From Scytonema millei VB511283 (GTDB lineage: Bacteria; Cyanobacteriota; Cyanobacteriia; Cyanobacteriales; Chroococcidiopsidaceae): a stretch of 64,000 nt of DNA. The position numbers were made by a program, and so were the translations under genes. The stretch lies in the NCBI RefSeq assembly GCF_000817735.3, contig NZ_JTJC03000001.1, positions 567,710-631,709 of the forward strand. Direction: 5' to 3'. The notes under the pieces were generated by a model, which was not told where the DNA came from, searched no databases, and saw nothing but the letters and a program-made list of their open reading frames with translations. Each line of letters starts with the position of its first letter. Position 1 is the stretch's first letter. Of the stretch, positions 20,695-30,564 are shown one piece after another.

Positions 20695-20752
20695 TCGTTA
20701 GAAACTATAGAAACACGCAAATATAGTGTTTCCCATCTAGATGCAATACATC

Positions 20753-20782
20753 TGTAGGGGCGCACAGCTGTGCGCCCCTACA
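20753..20782. repeat. perfect 30-bp palindrome
   Basis: TGTAGGGGCGCACAG and its exact reverse complement abut with no loop. It lies in the convergent gap between rsmG and the membrane gene and may also serve as a terminator. A 25/30 match occurs at 60202-60231 inside the helicase gene. Confidence 0.85.
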
Positions 20783-20815
20783 AATACATATACCTCATTC
20801 AAATTTTTATGGTTT

Positions 20816-23254
20816 CTAACTTCTATCTTCTTTTACTGTTTGAATTGAAAGCTGCCGAAATCGGATCGATCGCCGCGATTTCCAGTTACCATATTGTGCT
20901 TCAAGTGGCAGCGGTTTAATTTCTAAATTCTCATGCTTCATGGCATATTGCAAGACATCAAAAAAGGAACTACGATTTTGATACTTGAATGTAATAGTAT
21001 TCTGTCCGGCAATTCCTTGAAACTTGAGTTGACGTTGAATGCGATCGCCAACTTTAATTGGAGCAATTCTTTCTATCTGGATGCCATCAATCTCTACAAT
21101 TACATCTTGAGGGCTAATCGGATTGTCAAAACTATATGTCAACACTAAATCTTGGGGCACAGATAAATAGAAAGTTAGTTCTGTTTTTTCTCCTAATCCC
21201 CAGCGAAACTTATTCTGTTGTTCATCTTTAGTAATTCCCTCCAATCCAGTTAAATTTAAACTATAAGGCGCACTATTTTGGAGTAAATTTGTTTCAGAAC
21301 TATCTAATAAAGGTTGAAATTTTAAGTTAGCACCTAAGTCTGAATTAACTTGAAGCCGCCAATTAGCAGATTTAGGAATAAATTCTATTCTTCCCCCCGT
21401 AGGTGCTTCTGTCACCATTGTTGGCACGCCAAAACGACCGTAAAATTCTTGAGTACAGTCTTTTGTGAGTAAATCTGTATATAAATTAATTCCAGCAAAA
21501 TCGTTCAGTTTATAAAAATCTGTAAAAAATGACCATTCATCAGAACGGAAACATTTGACTTGTGGAATTGACGTTTTCTTTTGCGTGTCTGGTGCGAGTA
21601 GTTTATCCCAGCCTGCTGCAATGTAAGGTTCTGCTTGAGAGGGATGTAAGCGTCCGAAATACTGTCCCATGACTTTTTTCTCATGGAATCGTCTTAAGGT
21701 AAAAATGCCGCTGTTATAGACATAATAAGGGCAAGGACCAATTCCGTTACCACCATGAACGCAGAAGGGAAAATCTAACACTGCTTCCCCTGGCTGCTCT
21801 TTAATATAGTTCATGTAGGCGTAAAAATTCTCGTTTAGTGCAGCGGGTTGGTAGTAGGCTTTATATGAATAGGCAGTGTAAAGTTCGGTACAAGCTAGTA
21901 GAACTAATGCAACAGCTAAAAACTTTTTGCCGAAGGAACGCCAATGTTCTAAATTAATTCCTAGTGCAAAAATACAAAAAATTACGGCATAAACTAGCGT
22001 GCTACGTCCGCTAACGCGATTGAAGCTAAACCAAGGAAAGATTTTTAAAGTTGGTAGAAAAGTGGGATGGTAGAGCAGGCAAAGTAAGAGAATAATTAGT
22101 AGGGGGACAAATATGCCAATGTGTTTCCTAGCTTGCCACAATCCTACAGTTCCTATTATTAATAAAAACCAACCAGGACTACCATCAAAAAAAGCTTCTG
22201 TTGAGTCTAAAAAGAAGTTCGCATAATTCTGTCCTGGGTTGAGAAAAGGAAAAAATGGTATGATTAGGCGCGCTGGATTCGTCCACCAAGCACCATAAAA
22301 ATCTCCCGTATCGCTTAAACTTTTAGCCGCTTTGCCAATTTGGAGAACCAAAGGTAGATATATATAACTGGCGATCGCAGTTATAGCTAATAAGATTAAA
22401 CTAGTTTTGGGATGAGTAAAGAAGTCTCTTTTGTAACTTAAAAGTTGCAGCCGCAGGATTTTTTTGATTTTGACTTCTTTTTTAATTAAATATCTATGAA
22501 TATTTAGGGCAATAATATAAAGAATAGAAACTGTAAAAGATGTTAATGCATAACCAGCAACATATCCCAAATCTTGACCGAGAGATAAGACGAGCAAACA
22601 CACTCTAAGTAGAATCAGTCTTAGAGATACGTGTTGCCTCATTACCACTCGTTTGACGATGAGAAAGTCAGCAAAAAAACTGAGAATTGTCCAGTGTAAG
22701 ATTGCGTAACCAACGTGTTGAGGATATTTGGCGATCGCGTAAAAGTTAAAAAAAGTAGCAATAAAACCAGCGCCAGCGGCGCGATATAAGCCGTAGTCTT
22801 TTCGGAGCAGAAAAAAAGTAAAAACTACCGTGACTGCGATTGACAGCAAGTAATAAAACTGCAACCACGGACCAGTTTGAAATAGAGAATAAAGTGCAGC
22901 ATAAAACAGATCTTTCTCAATTCCCCACGGCTGAAACACGCTATTGGTTCCGTAGGGATAGAAAGCTTGATTGTTAGTTAAATTTAGGTGAGGTAGGGGA
23001 AAAAAATCAAAATTTTTGGCAAAATAAAAACCTGTATATTCCCACAGGTCTACATATTCTTTATTGACGGTTGAATCTGGATAACCTGGAAGTCCTGGTC
23101 CAGTAAATCCTGTTAAGGGATGGTAAAAATCTTTAATAACTAGAACGCTAAATGCCAGACAAAGGCAAATAAGAATTACAATTGGAATTGCGATAGTTCC
23201 GAAGCGAACTGCTTTCGGCATTGTTTTATTTTTTACTTTTAAGAAGCTATTCAT
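20816..23254 (-). CDS. large multi-spanning membrane protein, GT-C/YfhO-like
   Basis: This gene encodes 812 aa, ATG at 23254. About twelve hydrophobic segments lie between residues 15 and 465, with a large non-cytoplasmic loop after the first (GLPGYPDSTVNKEYVDLWEY). Then comes a soluble C-terminal part (about 470-812) containing beta-rich sequence. The architecture resembles GT-C glycosyltransferases of the YfhO or mannosyltransferase type, which use polyprenyl-phosphate sugars, but I see no certain catalytic motif. It follows a methyltransferase and a DPM1/GtrB-like GT2 on the same strand, which supports a role in transferring a lipid-linked sugar outside the membrane. Confidence 0.6.
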   Translation of the reverse strand: MNSFLKVKNKTMPKAVRFGTIAIPIVILICLCLAFSVLVIKDFYHPLTGFTGPGLPGYPDSTVNKEYVDLWEYTGFYFAKNFDFFPLPHLNLTNNQAFYPYGTNSVFQPWGIEKDLFYAALYSLFQTGPWLQFYYLLSIAVTVVFTFFLLRKDYGLYRAAGAGFIATFFNFYAIAKYPQHVGYAILHWTILSFFADFLIVKRVVMRQHVSLRLILLRVCLLVLSLGQDLGYVAGYALTSFTVSILYIIALNIHRYLIKKEVKIKKILRLQLLSYKRDFFTHPKTSLILLAITAIASYIYLPLVLQIGKAAKSLSDTGDFYGAWWTNPARLIIPFFPFLNPGQNYANFFLDSTEAFFDGSPGWFLLIIGTVGLWQARKHIGIFVPLLIILLLCLLYHPTFLPTLKIFPWFSFNRVSGRSTLVYAVIFCIFALGINLEHWRSFGKKFLAVALVLLACTELYTAYSYKAYYQPAALNENFYAYMNYIKEQPGEAVLDFPFCVHGGNGIGPCPYYVYNSGIFTLRRFHEKKVMGQYFGRLHPSQAEPYIAAGWDKLLAPDTQKKTSIPQVKCFRSDEWSFFTDFYKLNDFAGINLYTDLLTKDCTQEFYGRFGVPTMVTEAPTGGRIEFIPKSANWRLQVNSDLGANLKFQPLLDSSETNLLQNSAPYSLNLTGLEGITKDEQQNKFRWGLGEKTELTFYLSVPQDLVLTYSFDNPISPQDVIVEIDGIQIERIAPIKVGDRIQRQLKFQGIAGQNTITFKYQNRSSFFDVLQYAMKHENLEIKPLPLEAQYGNWKSRRSIRFRQLSIQTVKEDRS

Positions 23255-23361
23255 TATTTCAGCAATTAGAAGTAGCAGCTACACAGACAAAGCCTGCCTT
23301 CGCAAGCTGGAACAGTTGGCTGAGACAGACTTAGTAGATGTATCATCAGACTTATAGTCTC

Positions 23362-24072
23362 TTAGATCTGTTTTTGCCATATTCCTAAAACAGATTTACC
23401 TAAAGAATATTGCAAAATTGGATCGATGCTTCTAGATAAAGGTACCATGACTTTATCCCAAAGTTGGATCTGCTGTTTTGTCGGCGTTTTACTTTTCAAC
23501 ACGAAACGATTTCCTAATGAGGCAAGTAATCCGATTGAGTCGAGGTAAATCAGCTGAATACAATTGAGGCTTCTGGGGATTGTGGATGCTAAACTTTGCT
23601 TGTTATAGCGTCGATAGTGTCCTATAGCTCGATCGAATGGTGTGAATAGCCACTGATGCGCGGGAGCTAGTACGATTAAATAACCGCCAGCTGATAGATG
23701 CTGCGTCACGGTCTTCACTTCTGTGAGATCGTCTTTTATATGCTCCAAAACATCCATGTAGATAATCGTATCAAACCGATCGCTTGAAACTAAATCTGCT
23801 GAGGTTCCAACTCTCGATTTACAACACGCTGGCACTCTACCAACAGAAATTTTTAGATCGATCTTTTCTGTGAGAATTGGGTCTGGTTCTAAGCAAAGCC
23901 ACTCTTTTTGATGACCTTTACAGAGAAATTCAGTGGTTGCGCCTATCCCTGCACCTACTTCCAAGACTCTACCTTGTAAGTATTTTTGAATTAGATTTCC
24001 ATAGTAGTTTTTCCAGTTATAAGCTTGAGAAAATAATTCTAATTCCGAGCCAATATAGGAGTAATCTTGCAT
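23362..24072 (-). CDS. class I SAM-dependent methyltransferase of glycosylation cluster
   Basis: This gene encodes 236 aa, ATG at 24072. It has motif I VLEVGAGIGATTEFLC, an acidic strand 2 end (LCLEPDPILTEKI) and FDTIIYMDVLEHIKDD, followed by GGYLIVLAPAHQWLFTPFDR, typical of methyltransferases acting on sugars or lipids in polysaccharide clusters. It starts four bases after the GT2 stop, so the two are in one operon, and the large membrane protein follows 107 bp further on. Substrate not determinable. Confidence 0.8.
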   Translation of the reverse strand: MQDYSYIGSELELFSQAYNWKNYYGNLIQKYLQGRVLEVGAGIGATTEFLCKGHQKEWLCLEPDPILTEKIDLKISVGRVPACCKSRVGTSADLVSSDRFDTIIYMDVLEHIKDDLTEVKTVTQHLSAGGYLIVLAPAHQWLFTPFDRAIGHYRRYNKQSLASTIPRSLNCIQLIYLDSIGLLASLGNRFVLKSKTPTKQQIQLWDKVMVPLSRSIDPILQYSLGKSVLGIWQKQI

Positions 24073-24076
24073 CGAC

Positions 24077-25084
24077 TTATTTAGACAAAACTTCTCTAGA
24101 AAATACTTCTTTCAACTTAGAAACAAAGTAATAATAGTCTTGACCGAGCATAAATCCATAACTATTCCTAGTATTTAAAATCATTAAGGCAAAAACAATC
24201 GATAACATGACTGCTTGCATGAGAATCGAGCAAAGAATTCCCACTGCGATCGATGTCCAACCAGGAATTGCTAAACTGGTGAAGAGTTTAATAGATACAA
24301 TTCCACCTAGAGATATTAGAATTAATAAAACAACGATCGATACAGAAATAATTAGTCTCGTACCTACTATATCTGCATAGACAGAAATCGAACTAATTCC
24401 GTGAGTTACCAAGGAAACAAAGTTCATCTTAGAGCGTCCGAACAAACGGTTGCTGCGCTTGGTAGCAATTTCAGTGTATGGTATTCTCGCCCGCATAATT
24501 CCAGCGGCATAGTGATTCCAAATCTCGGAAATGACAACAATTCTAGATAAAAGTTGATAAGGAATTGCGCTGAAGTTTCCTACTTGAATGTGATGTCCGG
24601 TTAAGAGTTTGTAGACAAGTTTATAAACTAGATAAAAAGCTTTGAAAAGATATGTTTCCGATCGCTTAGTTCTTTTAGCGAAAATAACTTTGGCATTGCT
24701 TTCTGCTTGGCAGCAATTAATTAGTCTAGGAACATCTTGCGGATTGTCTTCACCATCTCCATCCATAACGACAACGACTTTACAGTTTAAGTTGGCTGCA
24801 ATGTAAGCTAAACCAATAGCGATCGCTCGTTGATGCCCTAAGTTTCTTTTCAGTTCTAAAATCTTGACTCTCTCGATGGCTTTAAAACTAAAAAATTTCA
24901 GTTCCGTGGGGGCTGGAGCGATCGAAGCATCGTCTACAATCAAGATATCTGCGCGAATATCTCGGTCTAGAAAAGTTTCATCCAAACTCCAGAGCAACCT
25001 TTCCAGTGCCTCCCAATCATTAAACACTGGAATTAGCACGATCGCAGATGGAGAACGATGAAGATCGCTATCGAGCAATGTCAT
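24077..25084 (-). CDS. family 2 glycosyltransferase, DPM1/GtrB-like
   Basis: This gene encodes 335 aa, ATG at 25084. The GT2 domain (about 13-230) starts VLIPVFNDWEALERLLWSLD, has DILIVDDASIAP, and VVVVMDGDGEDNPQD as DxD. The KLLTGHHIQVGNFSAIP region matches polyprenyl-phosphate sugar transferases. Two C-terminal hydrophobic helices (about 240-272 and 275-310) anchor it. These enzymes load glucose or mannose onto undecaprenyl phosphate at the cytoplasmic face. It is the first gene of the three-gene unit, so it probably makes the lipid-linked donor for the downstream membrane protein. Confidence 0.85.
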   Translation of the reverse strand: MTLLDSDLHRSPSAIVLIPVFNDWEALERLLWSLDETFLDRDIRADILIVDDASIAPAPTELKFFSFKAIERVKILELKRNLGHQRAIAIGLAYIAANLNCKVVVVMDGDGEDNPQDVPRLINCCQAESNAKVIFAKRTKRSETYLFKAFYLVYKLVYKLLTGHHIQVGNFSAIPYQLLSRIVVISEIWNHYAAGIMRARIPYTEIATKRSNRLFGRSKMNFVSLVTHGISSISVYADIVGTRLIISVSIVVLLILISLGGIVSIKLFTSLAIPGWTSIAVGILCSILMQAVMLSIVFALMILNTRNSYGFMLGQDYYYFVSKLKEVFSREVLSK

Positions 25085-25551
25085 TTTAGTACGAATCCTA
25101 AGCTAGACATCTTAGATGAGTAGTTGGCGATCGCGAGTACGATAGATATCCACATCGCACCGAGTTACATATTTGCGTCAGCAGCAAATTTCTGCGTTCA
25201 TCTTACCACCCCTCAATGACGCAAAACTATATTTAGGGTTCCGCATCAGAATCGGGAGTTGGGAGTCGGGAATTGTTGGGGCGGGTTTTAAGCCAAAATT
25301 TTGAGCTGTGGTTGTCAGTCTCTGCGCTAAACCCGCCCGTACGGGAGTCGGGGATTGTTGGGGCGGGTTTTGAGCCAAAATTTCGAGCTGTGGTTGTCAG
25401 TCTCTGCGCTAAACCCGCCCGTACGGGAGTCGGGAAAGAGTGTGGGTGTAGGGAAATTTTGAATGCGTGAATGCGTGAATGCGTGAATTTTGAGTTGCTC
25501 CCTCAGCTCCCTCAGCTTCCTCAGCTTCCTCTGCCCCTCACTCCTCGCTCC
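25085..25551. other. repeat-rich intergenic region
   Basis: Convergent-free gap filled by two tandem GGGCGGGTTTT elements (25276-25430), an 8-bp GAATGCGT run (about 25461-25487) and CCTCAGCTT-type runs (25501-25550). No gene or RNA is recognised. Confidence 0.75.
25276..25430. repeat. two tandem 82-bp GGGCGGGTTTT elements
   Basis: Two near-identical copies with a period of 82 bp (starts at 25276 and 25358). Each has TTGGGGCGGGTTTT and TAAACCCGCCCGTACGG as inverted ends. Short reading frames here are repeat artefacts. Confidence 0.85.
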
Positions 25552-26280
25552 TCACCTCTCACTCCGCTTCAGGCGCTGGTTAATTTCTTGCCAGTTGACG
25601 ACATTCCACCAAGCCTTGAGGTATTCAGCGCGGCGATTGCGATACTTGAGATAGTAAGCGTGTTCCCATACATCATTTCCCATAATTGGATAGTTACCTT
25701 CCATTAGGGGGCTATCTTGGTTAGCAGTACTGGTAACTTGAAATTTACCGTCAGGAGTCCGCACTAGCCAAGCCCAACCGCTACCAAACCGTTTTTCTCC
25801 CGCTTGATTAAATTGCTGTTGAAAGTTGGCAAAGCTACCAAAGTTTTTCTTGATAACAGAGGCAATTTCTCCAGTTGGTTCTCCGCCACCTTTGGGACTC
25901 ATAATTTCCCAAAACATACTATGATTGACATGACCACCGCCATTGTTACGGATTGTCATGCGAATATCTTGTGGTAAGCTGTCGAGTTTTTGAATCAGCT
26001 GTTCGGCAGTTTGACCTTTGAGTTTTGGGTATTTGGCGATCGCTGCATTTAAATTTTTTACATATGTCGCGTGATGCCTATCATGGTGGATTCGCATCGT
26101 CTGCGCGTCAATATGCGGTTCTAATGCTTTGTAGTCGTAGGGCAAAGGTGGTAATTTAAAGTCTCCACTAGGACTTGGAGTTTGCGCCCAAGCTAAATTG
26201 GACGAAGTATAAGTTTCTATAGCATAAGCACCAGCAGTTCCTCCTAGTAAAAACAATAAATTACGACGCTTGATAGACAT
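25552..26280 (-). CDS. sodA: exported manganese superoxide dismutase
   Basis: This gene encodes 242 aa, ATG at 26280. Residues 1-32 form an export signal with KRR before a hydrophobic core ([14 protein letters not shown]) and a cleavage site near AWAQ. The twin arginine is followed by NLLF, so Tat export is possible. The mature enzyme has the metal ligands: [27 protein letters not shown], and [19 protein letters not shown] and ANQDSPLM indicate the Mn rather than the Fe type. It removes superoxide in the periplasm or thylakoid lumen. Single-gene unit. Confidence 0.95.
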   Translation of the reverse strand: MSIKRRNLLFLLGGTAGAYAIETYTSSNLAWAQTPSPSGDFKLPPLPYDYKALEPHIDAQTMRIHHDRHHATYVKNLNAAIAKYPKLKGQTAEQLIQKLDSLPQDIRMTIRNNGGGHVNHSMFWEIMSPKGGGEPTGEIASVIKKNFGSFANFQQQFNQAGEKRFGSGWAWLVRTPDGKFQVTSTANQDSPLMEGNYPIMGNDVWEHAYYLKYRNRRAEYLKAWWNVVNWQEINQRLKRSER

Positions 26281-26550
26281 AAGTACTTACCTTTACTGAG
26301 TTCATCAAATTTGTTACAGGAATTTTCTGTGAATTGGTAGTTGGTAGTTGGTGGTTGGGATTACCTTGTTTTTCAGGTCTCAACAATTAATTTTTGCTGC
26401 AACAGTTTTCATATTCTCAGGTTTAAGGTCATTGTGCCTATCTTATTTCGCTAACCCTTGTACGGGCAGGTGTAGCTGAATTATCTGTCTGTCGGAAAGT
26501 CTGTTAGGTGAAACCGCCTCTACAATTCCCTCACCCCTCACCCCTCACTC

Positions 26551-27732
26551 CTAATCTTGCGATAGCCGCTTGACTTCTGCACCACTTAATAGTTTGTGTG
26601 CTTCGGCGAGGATAGCGGGAATTTTATCGGCGTGGGGGCTGTTGGCAAGGCACGATCGCAAATCTAATCGCTCGATCTGCTTGGCTTGATTACCAGGAAA
26701 CCAATGACCACCATTGCCGAGGAGATTGTACCGCATTTTGGCATATTCTGTGAGGTCGTAGGCGATCGCCAAGTTTCTCAACCATAAAATCGTCGGAATA
26801 TTGACGTTACCTGGGGTTTCGTCGTATTTGGGTAAACCAATCTGCCAAGTTTTTACCCAATCTTCCCCTAAGCTGTCGCAAGCTGCTTGCTCTAATCGCG
26901 CCAAAATCGGTGGTAACATCTCATCTGCCCGATCGAGATATTCTAAAGTTTTGAGGTGTTCGTCAAAATCCTGCGTTTTGGCAGCCCCTAAACTGAGAGT
27001 ATGCACCTGAGAATGACTCAGACAAAATAAGTCGTTGAACACCATCGGACTGAGGGGAGAACAGAGTTCTACTAACTTTTGAGGTGGCTTGTAAAGCATT
27101 CCCCCCTTGTCGGAGGGGCTAATGATAAATACGCCCATATCGTGGCGATTGGCAGCTGCAACTGCCTCCCAGTTGACTTGGTTGATATAGTACCAGTGGA
27201 GATTAACGTAGTCGAATTCGTTTGTGGCGATCGCCCGTGTAATAATTTCAGTTGCACCGTGGGTAGAAAAGCCGATAAATCTCACCTTACCTTGAGCTTG
27301 CCACTGCCGTGCTAATTCCAAACATCCACCAGGACGAATAGTTTGATGTAGAGTTTCAGCATTGTTAATGCCGTGAATGCCTAGTAAATCGATGTAATCT
27401 AGGCGAAGATTGCGTAAAGACTGTTCAAATTTCTGGCGAAACTCTTGAGGGTTTTGGCTGGGATTAACTTTAGTTTGGACGATGAGGCGATCGCGATCGC
27501 ATTTTGGTAGAATCCGTCCTAGTTGCACTTCCGAAGTGCCGTAACCCCTAGCTGTCTCAATGTGATTGATGCCTAGTTCAATTGCCCTCCGAATTGTAGC
27601 TTCTAAGTTACCCTGATTGTGCTGCGGAATCGTCCAAGCAGGGACATCTTGCCATTTAAACTGATAGCGCATACCACCACAGGAAAATACGGGCATGGGT
27701 ATTTCTGTGCGTCCAAATCGTCGGTATTGCAT
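26551..27732 (-). CDS. aldo/keto reductase with degenerate ferredoxin-like C-terminus
   Basis: This gene encodes 393 aa, ATG at 27732. The TIM-barrel AKR domain covers about 1-270 with IETARGYGTSEVQLGRIL, VQTKVNP (catalytic Lys), IDLLGIHG (His), and FIGFSTHG. The residue usually Asp in FDTA is Glu (IETA). The C-terminal 100 residues follow the layout of AKRs that carry a [4Fe-4S] ferredoxin module (TPGNVNIPTILWLRN, KMRYNLLGNGGHWFPGNQA), but the cysteines are gone except one. It is an NAD(P)H oxidoreductase of unknown substrate. This cysteine-free variant seems to be the usual one in cyanobacteria as I recall. Confidence 0.85.
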   Translation of the reverse strand: MQYRRFGRTEIPMPVFSCGGMRYQFKWQDVPAWTIPQHNQGNLEATIRRAIELGINHIETARGYGTSEVQLGRILPKCDRDRLIVQTKVNPSQNPQEFRQKFEQSLRNLRLDYIDLLGIHGINNAETLHQTIRPGGCLELARQWQAQGKVRFIGFSTHGATEIITRAIATNEFDYVNLHWYYINQVNWEAVAAANRHDMGVFIISPSDKGGMLYKPPQKLVELCSPLSPMVFNDLFCLSHSQVHTLSLGAAKTQDFDEHLKTLEYLDRADEMLPPILARLEQAACDSLGEDWVKTWQIGLPKYDETPGNVNIPTILWLRNLAIAYDLTEYAKMRYNLLGNGGHWFPGNQAKQIERLDLRSCLANSPHADKIPAILAEAHKLLSGAEVKRLSQD

Positions 27733-27924
27733 AACTAGGAGTGAGGAGTGAGGAGTGAGGGGTAAGGGGAGGATAAGGGAGACAAGGGGGACAAGGAAGC
27801 AAGACTACTAATTCCACTGCAATCAAGCTTTTAGACGCGGAAGACAAGGAAGTAGTTGATTTTGACTTTTGACTTTTAGCTTTTGACTTTTCCCAACTCC
27901 TAACCTCTAACCCTTAACCCTGCA

Positions 27925-28635
27925 CTACATTTGTCTTACCACGGGTTGACCGTCTTGAACTTCGCCAATCAGGACGAGATCGGTACAGTTGACAAAAATG
28001 CCGTTTTCCAGTACGCCAGGGATGTTGTTGAGGGTTCTTTCTAATTCAGCGGGGTTATCGATCGCGTCAAACCTCACATCAATCACCATGTTACCTTGGT
28101 CGGTGATTACGGGTCCGGCTTTTTTTACGCCCATGCGTAGTTCGGGTTTGCCACCTAGCTTTTCAATCGCCCGCATCACGGGTGAAATTGCCATTGGAAT
28201 GACTTCTACTGGGACTGCAAATACAGAACCCAATCGGTCTACCAGCTTACCGCTATCGACAACAACGATAAATTGTTGTGCTAGGTAGTCTACAACCTTT
28301 TCGCGGGTATGGGCAGCACCACCACCTTTAATTAAATTTTTCTGGGGATCGACTTCATCCGCACCATCAATTGCCAAGTCAATATGGTCTATAGCGTCTA
28401 GAGTAGTGAGAGGAATGCCATATTGTTTAGATAGGACTTCGGCTTGAAACGAAGTAGGAATACCAACAATATCTTTGAGGTCGCCAGATTTGAGGCGATC
28501 GCCGATATATTGAATTGCATAGGCTGTAGTAGAACCCGTGCCGAGTCCGACAATTGTACCAGACTTTACCAGGGCAGCGGCGGCTTTGCCGACTTCCTGT
28601 TTCATCGCTTTTACTGGATCTGCTGCTGCGGTCAT
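27925..28635 (-). CDS. rpiA: ribose-5-phosphate isomerase A
   Basis: This gene encodes 236 aa from the ATG at 28635; a TTG two codons earlier is less likely. It interconverts ribose 5-phosphate and ribulose 5-phosphate in the pentose phosphate and Calvin cycles. The family motifs are present: [57 protein letters not shown], and [13 protein letters not shown]. Full length. It lies between the divergent phytase-like gene and the AKR gene on the same strand, with 192 bp of 7-bp repeats before the AKR. Confidence 0.97.
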   Translation of the reverse strand: MTAAADPVKAMKQEVGKAAAALVKSGTIVGLGTGSTTAYAIQYIGDRLKSGDLKDIVGIPTSFQAEVLSKQYGIPLTTLDAIDHIDLAIDGADEVDPQKNLIKGGGAAHTREKVVDYLAQQFIVVVDSGKLVDRLGSVFAVPVEVIPMAISPVMRAIEKLGGKPELRMGVKKAGPVITDQGNMVIDVRFDAIDNPAELERTLNNIPGVLENGIFVNCTDLVLIGEVQDGQPVVRQM

Positions 28636-28715
28636 GCTCAAAACTCAATTTCAAAACTCAATCTTCTGCCGCGATTAGTATATAGCGCTACGGGACGTTG
28701 AGAAAGAGGGAGTCG

Positions 28716-28784
28716 TTGTAGGGGCGGGTTTAGCAACAGACCCACCGTCGAAGCGCGCCATCTGGACTCAAAACCCGCCCGTAC
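28716..28784. repeat. GGGCGGGTTTA inverted-repeat element
   Basis: Starts TTGTAGGGGCGGGTTTA and ends AAAACCCGCCCGTAC, between rpiA and the phytase-like gene. Family member as at 25276. Confidence 0.8.
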
Positions 28785-28841
28785 CGGAGTCGTAAGTCGT
28801 AAGTTGGGGACAAGGGAGTGATAAGTAGGAAATCTGGAGAC

Positions 28842-30050
28842 ATGGAATTTATATTTACACAAGCTGAGTCTATTAGTGCTGGGTTGAAACTCATAAGATA
28901 TTTGAAAACCTGTGTAGGCAAGATTTGTCTGTGTAATGGTGACTTTAACCGCCTGTTTAGGCAGGTAGTTTTAGTTGGCGCGATCGCATTTTTGAGTCTA
29001 CTATCGTTCGCAACTCCAGCACTAGCGGCAAAAGATCGATTATTTCTCGACCTCTCGCTGGATTATCTAGGAGAATATCAACTGCCAACCACGAATATTT
29101 CTGACGCACCATTAGCAGGTTTTTCAGCAATTACTTATGACAAACGACGCGATCGCTTTTATGCTATTTCTGGCAATGAAATACTGACTCTCAAGGTAAC
29201 TTTTAACCCCGATATTGAAGATATAAAAATTCAAAATATCGAGCTTGAATCTGTAGCTTCACTTCTCGATAAAGATGGCAAGCTGTATGATTCAAATACC
29301 TTTTTTGCTAAGGGAGTTGCTCTAACACCACAGCAGACTGTATATATTTCCGGTTCTCAGATAAGTGGAGAGCGATCGCTTCCTTTTATCCGAGAATTCG
29401 CTCTAAAAACTGGACAGATGCTGCAAAGCCTGACTCTTCCCAAGCGATATATTCCTGAGATCGTACAGGAAAAAGGGCAAAATCAGAATACTCAAACTAT
29501 TCAAGACGATATAACATTTGCAGCTTTAGCTTTTAACGCGACTGGTACTGTTCCAACAAGTGGAGAACCAGTGAATTTATTTACTGCTACTGAGTCAACA
29601 CTAGTACAAGACCGAGATGTGTCTAATTCTAGACCTAATTCTAAACAGGGTAAAGCTCGGCTACTACATTATTTAATTGGCTACGGGACACCAATGCTAC
29701 TAGCAGAATATGCTTATCCTCTTGATGCCGCACTTGAAGAGTTATTATCAGTTGAAGGCGTTCATTTTCTCAGTTTAGAACTACAGCCGGAAACAAAAAC
29801 TGGAAAGATTTATCAAATTGTTACTAGCGGCGCAACCGATACATCAAAAGTTGAAAGTCTAAAAGGTAAAATTAAAGGAGTACGAGAAATTAAGAAAAAG
29901 TTAGTTTTAGACTTGCAAGAGGTGGGAGTTGCATTAGGAAATCCACTAGGGATGACTTTTGGTTGTCGCTTAGCTGATGGCACGAAAAGTTTAATAGTTA
30001 TGAGTAATGACCAACAAAAACCCGAGTTTCTGCTTTTTCGCTTGCGCTAA
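28842..30050 (+). CDS. secreted esterase-like/phytase-like protein
   Basis: This gene encodes 402 aa from the ATG at 28842. A GTG at 28818 is an alternative, and neither has a clear ribosome site. A hydrophobic segment ends in ATPALAAKD at about residues 40-65, which is a signal peptide with an unusually long n-region. The body follows the phytase-like beta-propeller family (esterase-like activity of phytase): GFSAITYDKRRDRFYAISG, FFAKGVALTPQQTVYISG, FTATESTL, and GMTFGCRLADGTKSLIVMSN near the end. Expected to be periplasmic or secreted; hydrolytic activity is only inferred. No operon partner. Confidence 0.8.
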   Translation: MEFIFTQAESISAGLKLIRYLKTCVGKICLCNGDFNRLFRQVVLVGAIAFLSLLSFATPALAAKDRLFLDLSLDYLGEYQLPTTNISDAPLAGFSAITYDKRRDRFYAISGNEILTLKVTFNPDIEDIKIQNIELESVASLLDKDGKLYDSNTFFAKGVALTPQQTVYISGSQISGERSLPFIREFALKTGQMLQSLTLPKRYIPEIVQEKGQNQNTQTIQDDITFAALAFNATGTVPTSGEPVNLFTATESTLVQDRDVSNSRPNSKQGKARLLHYLIGYGTPMLLAEYAYPLDAALEELLSVEGVHFLSLELQPETKTGKIYQIVTSGATDTSKVESLKGKIKGVREIKKKLVLDLQEVGVALGNPLGMTFGCRLADGTKSLIVMSNDQQKPEFLLFRLR

Positions 30051-30099
30051 GATTGATAGCGTATTTCTCCGTTCGCATTCAAATACTTGTTAGGCTGCG

Positions 30100-30564
30100 C
30101 TAAGGACGATCGTTTGGATTCTCTACAACTAATCCCTCGCTTAAAGCTGCAACGTTTAACTCTTTATCTGCCGATACAAAAATTATAGAAGGCAAGTTAT
30201 TGGCAATACAAAGCTCATTTACTGCACAACCTGCTGCTAACTGAATTGCATCGTAGCCTCGTAAACCATGTGTTTCAGCAAATTTCATGCCAGCATCAAT
30301 TATGCTGTCTGCAATCTCAATGATTTGATACTCTGTCTGCAAATCGCTCTTCACTTGACTGCATACTGCTTTTGCATCGGTAGCACTGATACTTCCGCCA
30401 CGCGCCCGTCGTGTAACCGCAGCAACAATTTCAACTCCTGAAATGGCTGCAACGAAAACTTCATTGTTGAAAACAGGATTAAATAACTCTAAAATCCATG
30501 CGGAACCGATTTCACTGATATATCGTTTCACCAAAGCACTGCTATCTAGAAAATGAACTGCCAT
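30100..30564 (-). CDS. vapC: PIN-domain ribonuclease toxin (VapC-like)
   Basis: This gene encodes 154 aa, ATG at 30564. The PIN fold has its acidic residues: D6 (FLDSSALVKRYI), the glutamate of ISGVEIVAA, the aspartate of GYDAIQLAAG, and a C-terminal ISADKELN-like aspartate (SADKELNVAAL). It is a Mg2+-dependent RNase toxin. The upstream gene ends one base before its start, so the two form one operon in the usual antitoxin-toxin order. It lies at the left edge of a HIP1-free island, consistent with transfer. Confidence 0.88.
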   Translation of the reverse strand: MAVHFLDSSALVKRYISEIGSAWILELFNPVFNNEVFVAAISGVEIVAAVTRRARGGSISATDAKAVCSQVKSDLQTEYQIIEIADSIIDAGMKFAETHGLRGYDAIQLAAGCAVNELCIANNLPSIIFVSADKELNVAALSEGLVVENPNDRP

